Of a stretch of 64,000 bases of DNA, positions 54,371 through 64,000 are shown one piece after another. The position numbers and the translations under genes were made by a program. Location: NCBI RefSeq assembly GCF_020520425.1, contig NC_079488.1, positions 87,959,285-88,023,284 of the forward strand, given 5' to 3'. Positions within the stretch are counted from its first letter, which is position 1. Each line of letters starts with the position of its first letter. The notes below the pieces were generated by a model. It saw only the letters and a program-made list of their open reading frames with translations. It was not told where the DNA came from and searched no databases. The DNA comes from Spinacia oleracea (lineage: Eukaryota; Streptophyta; Magnoliopsida; Caryophyllales; Amaranthaceae).

Positions 54371-57069
54371 CATTAGCATTTTATTCGAATTATGTGTTCC
54401 GGCAGGTGTGAATAAAATGATTCCAAGATCCTAAAATCAAAGAAGAACTAAGCACAGTTTGTCGACTTAATCCTAAAACATCTTAGGTAAGCAAAAGCCT
54501 TTTGCTAATAGTCTAGAAACTATTCTTGGTTGATAGGTACGTCTAAGAACTTATTAGGTAAACCTATCGATTTTGCCACGACATAAAAGGACTCCTTACT
54601 TATATCGTTGAGTTTCACCAAAACTAACATGTACTCACAATTATTTGTGTACCTTGCCCCTTTAGGACCAATAAGTAACACCTCGCTGAGCGAAAACTAT
54701 TACTAGATTGATGTAAAGGATATCCAAGCAAGTGTATATTTTGGCATGGCACCTTATAACTCAATTTTTAAGTTTGGAACTTAAGGCTCTTACTATGTTG
54801 GTTAGATTTTAAGTGAACTAAAATCCTTAATCATGCAACATAATCAAGCTTTTGATCTCATGCATTTTAAGACATATTTAAAAGCAATAAATAACTTAAA
54901 ACATGCATAAGATAAATGTGATCTAGTATGGCCCGACTTCATCTTGAAGCTTTAACTTCAAAGTCCGTCTTGAAAATCTCCTTGGGAGGCACCATTTTCT
55001 TCAAATAGGATAAGCTATAATTAAAACTAATTACAACTATTTGATGATACGCAGACCATATTTGAATTGAAAAACGACTTTGGTACTTTAGACCAATTAC
55101 ATTCAAATTAATGGTACGCAGACCATATTTTCTATCCTATTTGGGCCATACTAGTCACTTCATAACCTGCAAAACAGTACATATACAATATATACCATTC
55201 ACCCATTCATTATCATGAATGGCCCACATAGCTGGTTAGTAAAACACATTATGCATCACGTAAACATTTGCAGCAATTAATCAAGGGCACCAATAATCTA
55301 CCAATTATTCAGTCCTTATTAATTCTAATCAAGTTGTTTTAACCTTAAGGATTTGTAGACCTAATCAAGAGTTTATGACTAAAAAGGGGTCCCACTTAAA
55401 CCAATAAATTCATATGCTTTACTAATTTTAAACATAAAAATGTATTTCTAGTCTAACCGGAAACATACAAATTTAATTAAAATTTAAAGCTCATATAAAT
55501 TTATAATTGAATCCAAAAGTTTAATTTAATTTCAGTCGTATTTAAATTAATTCATGATTTTAATTTTAGTAAAATAATTAGAATAAATAAAATTTATTAT
55601 AATTACAATATTCAAAATTAAAATCCAAGAAAATAATTTAAATTATTAATTTTAAAATTAATTAAAATTACGTAAACTGAAAATTTCAAATTAAACATTC
55701 AAAACGATCTAATCGCAACGCAAACACCCTACGCATCGCACGCCCATGGGCCACACGCACACAGTCATCGCTGGCCATGTGCGCGCAGCCCATGCGCTGC
55801 GTCGCATAGCTGCTGCTTCTACCCTTCGCAAGCCATCGCGCGAGCTGGTGCTCGCTGCGCGCGCGCCAGCGCTCGATGCACGCGAGCCATCGCTCGCTGC
55901 GCGCGCGCCAGCGCTCGATGCAAGCGAGCCAGCGCTCGCTTCGTGCACTCGCCAGCGCATGCTGTGCGCGCTCGCTAGCGCTCGCTTGGTGCGAGCCAGC
56001 GCTCGCTGCGCGCGGCATCGACGCTGGGCGCAGCACTCGTGGCACGCGAGCTTGCGCTCGCTGCGCGCGAGGCTGCGCGCGCTTGCGCGAGGCAGTGCGC
56101 GTTGTGGCGCAGCTCGCTTGCTGCCCACACGCGACTGTCGTGCCTTGCCTTCGCCCATGCCCATTCGTCCATTGCTCATAGCCCACGACACAAGGCAGGG
56201 CTGCTGCCTTGTGCTCGTGCACCATGCCCTTGCTCATTGCATTCGTGCCGCATGGGCGACGAGCTCCCTTGCTCGTCGTCACATGCCCGCACTATACAAC
56301 ACCCCTTAAGGGTAACACGTAGCGTCCATTGCTTTGTGCGTGCAAGTTATATGAACGAATCGCATAAAATTTAAAAAATTTATATTTAAAATTAATGACA
56401 AATTAATAAATTAATATTAATTTCATAATTTTAGGGCGAAAAATCGAAAATTTATTATTCAATTGATTTCCGATTAACATGGATTCATGTCTAGGTCATA
56501 AAAATTTAAAATTTATCATAAATTTACAATTTTTATGGTGGTTTTTAATCATAGGTATCTAATTAAATTATAATTAATTATGAAAATCAAATTAATTCTA
56601 AATTATTCTAACTTTCAACAAATTAATCATAATTACAAATTAGATTGCATAATTAACAAGGCTAGGCATTCAAACTTGTTAAACATATACAGTAGGTCAA
56701 TCAAAAATTCAAGATTTATCAACAAGAACCGCAAATATTTAATTTAACATCTTAAATTTACGAAATTTTGCATTCGAAAACTAAAACCTTCGAAAAGTCA
56801 TAGTTAGGCTTCGAATTTGAGAATTCTGGGTTCGGCAGAAAAAGATTATTTTTGTCAAAATTTTAGAATACCTTTTACATGCGGAATTGACACAAAAATC
56901 ACTCGATTTGGATGAGTAACGAAGAAATTACCGAAAAACTGCGTACGTATAATTAAATAAACGCAATTTGCAATTAATTAACAATTACGAAAATTAATCA
57001 CCCCTTTTAATTCTTGCAAATTTGTAATATTTAACCATGTTCATGCAATTTAGATTATGAAAATAATAA
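54371..57069 (-). other. Copia-C 5' leader
   Basis: Collinear with the Copia-B leader (15530-18233) at high identity, including the CpG-rich block, in strong contrast to the decayed pol next to it. Confidence 0.75.
55690..56340 (-). repeat. CpG-rich repeat block in Copia-C leader
   Basis: Same composition and position as 16857-17488 but with a different arrangement of GCGCTCGCTGCGCGC units, showing expansion and contraction between copies. Confidence 0.85.
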
Positions 57070-57085
57070 GAGGCTCGTGATACCA
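57070..57085 (-). promoter_or_regulatory. Primer binding site of Copia-C
   Basis: On the - strand TGGTATCACGAGCCTC, one base from the LTR, identical to Copia-B. Confidence 0.6.
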
Positions 57086-57086
57086 C

Positions 57087-58463
57087 TGTTAGGTTATGAT
57101 ACATATGACAATTCATAAATCATGCGGAAAAACCATTTAGCCAGGAATACATATTATTTACACATAATCATATAGCATAGTTTAGATGCATACTCTTTGT
57201 TGCGTGCCTTCCCTAGCTGCGCCCGAACCGAACAAGAACAAGTCTTTAGGACTCCAAGTGTCGTCCCTCCGTAGATAGTCCACAGCACGTCCGGATCCGC
57301 CTTAAGATTGACCAACTAGAATCGCCCTTAAGGTACTAATAATTTCGGCACTTTTAGGCAAGATATGTGACTGAATTTTTCTCTCAAAAACTCACTTTGA
57401 ATACTTGAAAACTCGTTATAAATTGTGAACCCAGGCCACATATTTATAGGGGTATGGAAAGAGAATTGGAATCCTACTAGGATACGAATTAATTAAATTA
57501 GAATCCTAGTGGAACTCTTATTTAATTAATTTATCTTTTAGGATTAGGAATTTAATCATTAAACGAATTCTATACGCTTTAGGATTCGAGTAACACACTT
57601 CGAGTAATACGCTAGCACCGCACGCAGGCCTTGCGGCCCACGCACAGCGCCAACCCACTCGTCGCAGCCCCGCGCGCGCCCCCAAGCTTCGGCTGGGCCT
57701 GGCTTTTGCGCTGGGCCTGGTCGCATGCTTGGCGTGTGGTTGTTGCGCTTGGCTTGCTGGGCGATGGCCCGGCTTCGTGCTGGGCCTTCGTCTGGCAGGC
57801 CTCGTCCGATGCTAATTCGTACGATGCGCTTCCGATTAAATTCTCGATTCCGGAATTCATTTCCGATACGAACAATATTTAATATTTCCGATTCCGGAAT
57901 TAATTTCCGTTTCGAACAAATATTTAATATTTCCGTTTCCGGAATTATTTTCCGATTCCGATAATATTTCCGATTCAGACAATATTTCCGTTTCCGGCAA
58001 TATTTCCGATTCCGGCAATATTTCTATTTCCGATAATATTTTCCGATACGTACCATGTTTCCGTTTCCGGCAACATCTACGACTTGGATAATATTTATAT
58101 TTCCGATACGATCCATATTTCCGTTTCCGGCAATATCATCGTTTCCGGAGTATTCATTTCTTGCATGTGACGATCTCAGCTCCCACTGAAACCAAGATCC
58201 GTCGATTCCGAATATCCATAGATGGAGTATTTAATGCCATTAAATACTTGATCCGTTTACGTACTATTTGTGTGACCCTACGGGTTCAGTCAAGAGTAAG
58301 CTGTGGATTAATATCATTAATTCCACTTGAACTGAAGCGGCCTCTAGCCAGGCATTCAGCTCACTTGATCTCACTGAATTATTAACTTGTTAATTAATAC
58401 TGAACCGCATTTATTAGACTTAACATTGAATGCATACTTGGACCAAGGGCATTATTTCCTTCA
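57087..58463 (-). repeat. Copia-C second LTR (1377 bp)
   Basis: Identical by eye to 48053-49429, followed not by host DNA but by another polypurine tract (GTCTCCCACTTG) and a second internal region. It is shared between two tandem units. Confidence 0.95.
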
Positions 58464-59223
58464 GTCTCCCACTTGTCCTTAGGGACAAGTGTGCATTTCC
58501 TAATTCCTTTGTCGCTCGATGCTTGCTCTTGAACATAAGGTAAGAGTTGTCATCCTTATTATGTCCAGAGGTGTTCCTCGGTTTCAGAGTTCAACTGATC
58601 AAATAAACAGATAATCATAGCCTATGATTCATCCGAGCACGGCCATGCATTTCACAGTTTCTAGCTCTCCGAGTGGCCTTGTACAACTTTTAAGCATCTC
58701 ATCCCGATTTATGGGAGGACAATCCCAATCTTGCGATCTTGAGATTAGACTTCGTTTGATAGGTGATTACCTGAGCGTTGCCTTTATAGCCTCCTTTTAC
58801 GGTGCGACGGTTGGTCAACGTCAAAGCAACCAGTTCTCAAACAAGTAATCTCAAATCACTCAGGTATTGAGGATTTAGTGTCTAATAATTTTAATGAAAT
58901 TTACTTATGACAGATTTTCATCTCTTACAGTAAAGTTTCATAGGTCTTGTCCGATACTAGTCTTCCCAAAGTAAGTATCTATGCAAATGATTATGACATT
59001 GCCATGTCCACATAGTTCAAGAAACAGAACTACTAGTCATCTTGCATTCTAGTCGTCTAACATTTTCTATGCGTCCAATTTTATAGAAAACTCCGACTAG
59101 GGACCATTTTCAACCTTTGACATTCAAGTTCACTTGATAGACATTTCTTAGTCACAGGACTGGTCCTGACAGTCTATCTTGAATATTTCGTCAAATTGAA
59201 GGGACTCATCATTTAATACTAAA

Positions 59224-62200
59224 CCAAGATTAAATGGAATATGAAAATACATTTCATATATGATAAATGTTCAACCCCATTGTTTTACAACCATGGGCCT
59301 CTAACCCATCTTTAAAACATTTCATGGAATTCAAAGCTATGTTTGATTTCCAGTGCTACAACGTGAGTGTTGCTTCTCACTTGTTGCATAGGTTTAGTTA
59401 TCATGCTTTGCCAATCTTAATATCCTTTTCATCGAATGTTCTTCGAGATATGATAATAAGATCTTTTGAGTTTGTTTATTATGTGATCTAGTCTTTCTTA
59501 CTTCGATAGTGGTTCTACGCATTTTGCAATGAAGAAGCATCAAGTTAGCAGACATGTGATCCACCTAAGTTCAATGAAGAACTCATTAATATAAACAACT
59601 CTGTTTTATTGCTTCTTAGGCAATAAGTACTTTTACTTCAACTGTTTAGGTTGCTAGTGATGCTTTGTTTGGATTTACTTATCCAAGCAGTTCACAGATA
59701 TGTGGAAGACTTTCCAGTTGTATCTTAGAACATAGAAATTAATATTTAATTTCCCACGCAACAACTCATGGTCTCCAATCCATGTTGCCATTTTCAAAAC
59801 ACGATGCTCTATAGCTCGTCCTTATCAATGGTTAACTCCAAAGGGTCTTGCTTGATCCTTTGCCAGTGTTTATGCGTGTAGCATCAATATTTAGCATATC
59901 TTTATTTCCTTTAATCAAGAACTATTCCTATGTACCTTTTCAAGTACCATAAGTATTCTTGATCTCAATCTAGTTGATCTTCACTTAGATCAATAGAGAT
60001 TGGTATATGTTCGTCATGCCTAAAGTCATACGATACGTTTTTGGCGATCCTCATATTATATCATACATGATAAATTCTTTTGCAGAATAATTCCCAATTG
60101 AATTCTATTCATGTAACTTTAGCTCATTCAATTTCAGTAGATACTGAATCCAGCTAAATTCTTTGACATAAAATATAGGTGAAGAATCTCACTTAGATCC
60201 TTTGATGTTTTAACTTAGTAAATGCTGATACATAGTTCAAACATTCTTTACTTAGATTTATTCACATGGGTCGAATATCTCCAATGGAGTCTTTCGTGTT
60301 TGATTTAGTAAATGCCATTACTTAATCCAAAACAATATTATAAGATCTTTGTAAATAGATCTTAGTACCCAGTATGAACTAAGTTTCGCCTTGGTCCGTC
60401 ATTGATGAATAATCTCAAATCTAAGTATTTAGCATTTGAATGTTATTTCACAATAGAGAGATATGTGTGTGATACACGTAGGACCAATTAAGTTTTATGT
60501 ACTCCCACTAAACTTCTTATATATCTATAAGAATCATGTACATTTTATGAAACTAAAATACTTATTAGTTTCACTAAAATACATTTCTAATTCCCAATTG
60601 CTTGCTTAAATCTGTACTTAGATTTTATAAACTAGCTTTTCTTTTCAAGCATTTATTTGGATCCACAAATCCTATGACATACCATGTACATAGTTTATTC
60701 CAACATTTGATTGAGGAATACGTTTTGTCATCCAATTGCTATATGTACCAATATGCAATCATTTCTTGAATATAGACTTGAGCATTACGATTATGCATGA
60801 GGTTTCAACACAATCCACGTCATGAATTTGCTTGTAACCTTTAGCAACTAATCTAGCTTTGTGTGTGAACACAATTTCATGTTTGATGGTTTTTATCCTT
60901 GAAACAAACTTGCAACCAATAGGTGTGAAACTATTCTTGCAAATCAACAAAATTTTAATTTTGTCATCAAAACATTGAGTATGTTTTATGGCCTCTAACC
61001 ATTAAACATTTGAGTCTATATATGGCCTCTAACCATTTTAGGGAATTTGGGTTTCGTCATAGCTTTCTTACAGGTCACAAACTCATTAATTTACATGATA
61101 ATAGTTTGACTGCAAGTTGTAGGTTTCTTCACTATCTAATAGAAGAATATCATAGTTTCATTGACCAGAACTCTATGTTTCTTTACTATCTAATAGAAGA
61201 ATCTCATAGTTCCAGTGACTTGAACTCTATGCCTACTTGGGTATAGAACATCAAACAATAGAATATCAACAGGCACTTTGAGAGTCCTTTGAATATTCTA
61301 TTCTCTTTGAAGCACTTGTAAAGTCTTCTAAGAGATGTCTATTCTTTAAAGCCACTTCTAAAGGTTTTTCTGAAGCACTTCGAAAAGCCTCCGGAATGTC
61401 CGTTTATGTTTGTTGTTCGCCTCGAAGACTTTCGAGGTCTATTTTCTAGAGATGTCTATTCTTTAAAGCCAATTCTAAAGGTTTTTCTGAAGCACTTCGA
61501 AAAGCCTCCGGAATGTCCGTTTATGTTTGTTGTTCGCCTCGAAGACTTTCGAGGTCTATTTTCTCCCACTTGTCATTTTGGAAACGAATCTCCAAAAGGA
61601 CATCATTTCGAGCAAACAAACATTATGTTCTCAAAAATTCGTGGTAGAAACAATACCCTTGTGTCTCATTTGAATAAATCACAATGAAATATATATCTAT
61701 ACTTGAGCCTTAGTTTGTCGAATGACAAACACTAAGCTCCCACTGAGTTTTGCAACTCTCTAGATATATTTTATGAAAAGTTATTCTGAAATTACTTTTC
61801 AATAGCTTTGACGAATTTGGTTTAGTTTGGTGGTAGTTGAGCATTTTGTTTTAGAAATTATAGGAAAAGTCTTTATGATCCATCATTGATCGAATCAAGT
61901 ACTAATTGACTTCGATTATTCCAACTAAGATATGCCATATCTTATGGACCTAGATTGTGAAATTACAACACACAATCATTGATGATCATATTTGGTCTCA
62001 AGTAATCATCAACATGATCTAACCTAGATCTTTATGATTTCTTGCCAAGTGGATTTTATACTTCTGAATCTTTGAACTAGCCAAACAGATTCAACTTATA
62101 TCACATTTGAGTAAATAAACCTATATTCACTCAAATCCATGTGAAATAATAAAGTCATAAAATCTTTCTTTAGCTTTGAACTCTATTGTCTAGGCGTTCT

Positions 62201-63404
62201 AACAATAGTTCATATCTTTTGTTACTTTCAACAAGTAAGACTAGTTGTCTTAAAATGATCTAGAAATCAATCAACTTTCAAAAGTCCATCAAAATAGAGC
62301 TTATGAATGTTAACTTGTTGATATGGTCTAAGCAACAATGCCAAAGATTAGTGGAACTCAAATCAAGGGGTTGATTTGAACCTAGTAAAGTTCTTTAAAG
62401 AGTTGTTTGTTTTAATCAAGCATATTGACTCAACCTGTAATTGACCATTTCATTCAAATAAACAAACAAACATTGTTTTTGTTTTTCTTGAATGTGAGTC
62501 TTTCTGTGTTTGAAGTAGAAATTTAGGTATGCTGATTATGGAACAAAATAGCCATTAAGTTCCAGCCTTTGAAAGGACTTAAACTTAGATGACCCTAAAA
62601 TTAATGTAGCAATGCCATGCTTCATTTCCCACTTGTAGGTCATTAGTGTATCCTAGCTTCCATTGTTTGAGTTATTACCGAAGTAAGAACCTCAAGCGGT
62701 ATATGATACCAAGGAAATTTGATTGCTAGGTCACTTCTCTTTAAACATAAACTTATAGGTAGAAACGGAATCGTAAATTCCTTTCATTTGTTCCTTTGTT
62801 TTCCTATTTCTTGTACCCTTTCTTATAGTCTTAAGAATTGATTTCTTTAGTGTTGACTTTTATACTTTGTTAGACATGTCCAATGTCGCCAACAAGGTTT
62901 TTACCATTTTAATTTATGTTGAATATTCTGTTTCAACTAGATGATCTTACAAGAAGCTTCTAAAGTTCTCTAAGCATCGATCTATTCGAATGTCTAGGGA
63001 CTAGACTCATTCGAGAATTAAATGGACAAAGATATTAGGTTGTTAACCATTGGTAAAGCTGAGCGTATTAAACTCAATGCTTTATGATCTCAAAACTACA
63101 GTGTATTTTGAATTCACAAGCACCAATTGGTTTGCCATTCGACTTTGATTGTTCGAAAACAACCATAAAAGTCGCTATAAGAAACGTACATTTTAAATTG
63201 CTCACTTTCTCTCATTTCCGTGAATCGTTCTTGGATTCACTACCAATCGAGGAAATTTACTGTTACCTTTCTAAAAGGATTTATTGCAGTGCAAGATATT
63301 TAATTATAAACAATAATTAAAACATACATTGAAGCATGCAAAGTCTAAACATTTATCATGAATAATAACTTGAAAATGAAAGCAATCATGCAATTTAAAC
63401 AAGT
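59224..63404 (-). pseudogene. Copia-C decayed gag-pol, unit 2
   Basis: Copy of 50190-54370 shifted by 9034 bp, with the same stops, remnants (reverse transcriptase piece 60950-60759) and internal duplications. One difference was seen, at 62772. The leader of this unit runs on to the window end. Confidence 0.85.
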
Positions 63405-64000
63405 CATTAGCATTTTATTCGAATTATGTGTTCCGGCAGGTGTGAATAAAATGATTCCAAGATCCTAAAATCAAAGAAGAACTAAGCACAGTTTGTCGAC
63501 TTAATCCTAAAACATCTTAGGTAAGCAAAAGCCTTTTGCTAATAGTCTAGAAACTATTCTTGGTTGATAGGTACGTCTAAGAACTTATTAGGTAAACCTA
63601 TCGATTTTGCCACGACATAAAAGGACTCCTTACTTATATCGTTGAGTTTCACCAAAACTAACATGTACTCACAATTATTTGTGTACCTTGCCCCTTTAGG
63701 ACCAATAAGTAACACCTCGCTGAGCGAAAACTATTACTAGATTGATGTAAAGGATATCCAAGCAAGTGTATATTTTGGCATGGCACCTTATAACTCAATT
63801 TTTAAGTTTGGAACTTAAGGCTCTTACTATGTTGGTTAGATTTTAAGTGAACTAAAATCCTTAATCATGCAACATAATCAAGCTTTTGATCTCATGCATT
63901 TTAAGACATATTTAAAAGCAATAAATAACTTAAAACATGCATAAGATAAATGTGATCTAGTATAGCCCGACTTCATCTTGAAGCTTTAACTTCAAAGTCC

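Larger units (their letters stand above)
48053..64000 (-). mobile_element. Copia-C: tandem LTR-internal-LTR-internal copia element with decayed pol
   Basis: LTRs lie at 48053-49429 and 57087-58463 (both 1377 bp). Internal regions are 49430-57086 and 58464-64000 (continuing off-window). Everything in the second unit is displaced by exactly 9034 bp; in the 6.9-kb overlap I noticed only two differences (53738/62772 and 54930/63964). It inserted into the Athila-2 env-like ORF, with expected target duplication ttgtc at 48048-48052. LTR, leader, primer site and 3' region match Copia-A/B, but gag-pol is unreadable. Confidence 0.93.

Noticed and set aside
55686..56374. ORFs up to 198 codons in the Copia-C leader
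   Set aside because: Same repeat block as in Copia-B; the predicted proteins are low-complexity and differ by repeat rearrangement.

Overview
This is plant nuclear repeat DNA, probably from a eudicot. It holds plant LTR retrotransposons with tRNA-type primer sites, an L1-type LINE with a DUF4283-like ORF1, a CACTA transposon, Stowaway-type MITEs, and a spliced NAC transcription-factor gene. An Amaranthaceae/Caryophyllales origin is only a guess. I see no prokaryotic, organellar, tRNA or rRNA genes. Only one host gene is supported: the three-exon NAC gene at 22.6-25.0 kb. Almost everything else is nested transposable elements.

Left nest (1-20.3 kb). Copia-A (+ strand, 3' end only, 1-2757) sits in the integrase end of a nearly intact Athila-like Ty3/Gypsy element (Athila-1, - strand, 2758-9763). 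Athila-1 sits in the 3' LTR of Copia-B (- strand, 9764-19645), which is the same family as Copia-A. Copia-B has a complete body with two nonsense codons. It borders what looks like a chromovirus-type LTR piece (19646-20287).

Gene island (20.3-29.6 kb). This holds an (AGAT)28 microsatellite, a MITE-like repeat, the NAC gene (- strand), two Stowaway-like MITEs and a tandem duplication with long poly-C runs.

Middle nest (29.6-41.6 kb). A degraded LINE (- strand) was entered by a gypsy LTR, now solo (31471-40302, TSD acaat). That LTR was entered by a 7.1-kb CACTA transposon (32333-39407, TSD aag). The CACTA carries a 170-bp tandem array, itself split by a Stowaway MITE, and one well-delimited host-like exon that resembles an S-adenosylmethionine methyltransferase gene.

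Right nest (42.5-64 kb). Athila-2 (+ strand) keeps its LTR, primer site and an uninterrupted gag-protease ORF, lacks reverse transcriptase/RNase H/integrase, and then has an Athila ORF1/env-like ORF. That ORF is cut by Copia-C, a member of the Copia-A/B family whose pol has decayed beyond reading although its two LTRs look identical. Copia-C is arranged head to tail as LTR-internal-LTR-internal with an exact 9034-bp period to the window edge.

The most unusual signals are palindrome arrays (CGCCCGATCGGGCG and GTTCGGCCGAAC) just upstream of the TATA box in three gypsy LTRs, with an extra copy of the first array inside pol-less Athila-2; the tandem Copia-C repeat; the trans-dependent elements; and the exon carried by the CACTA element.
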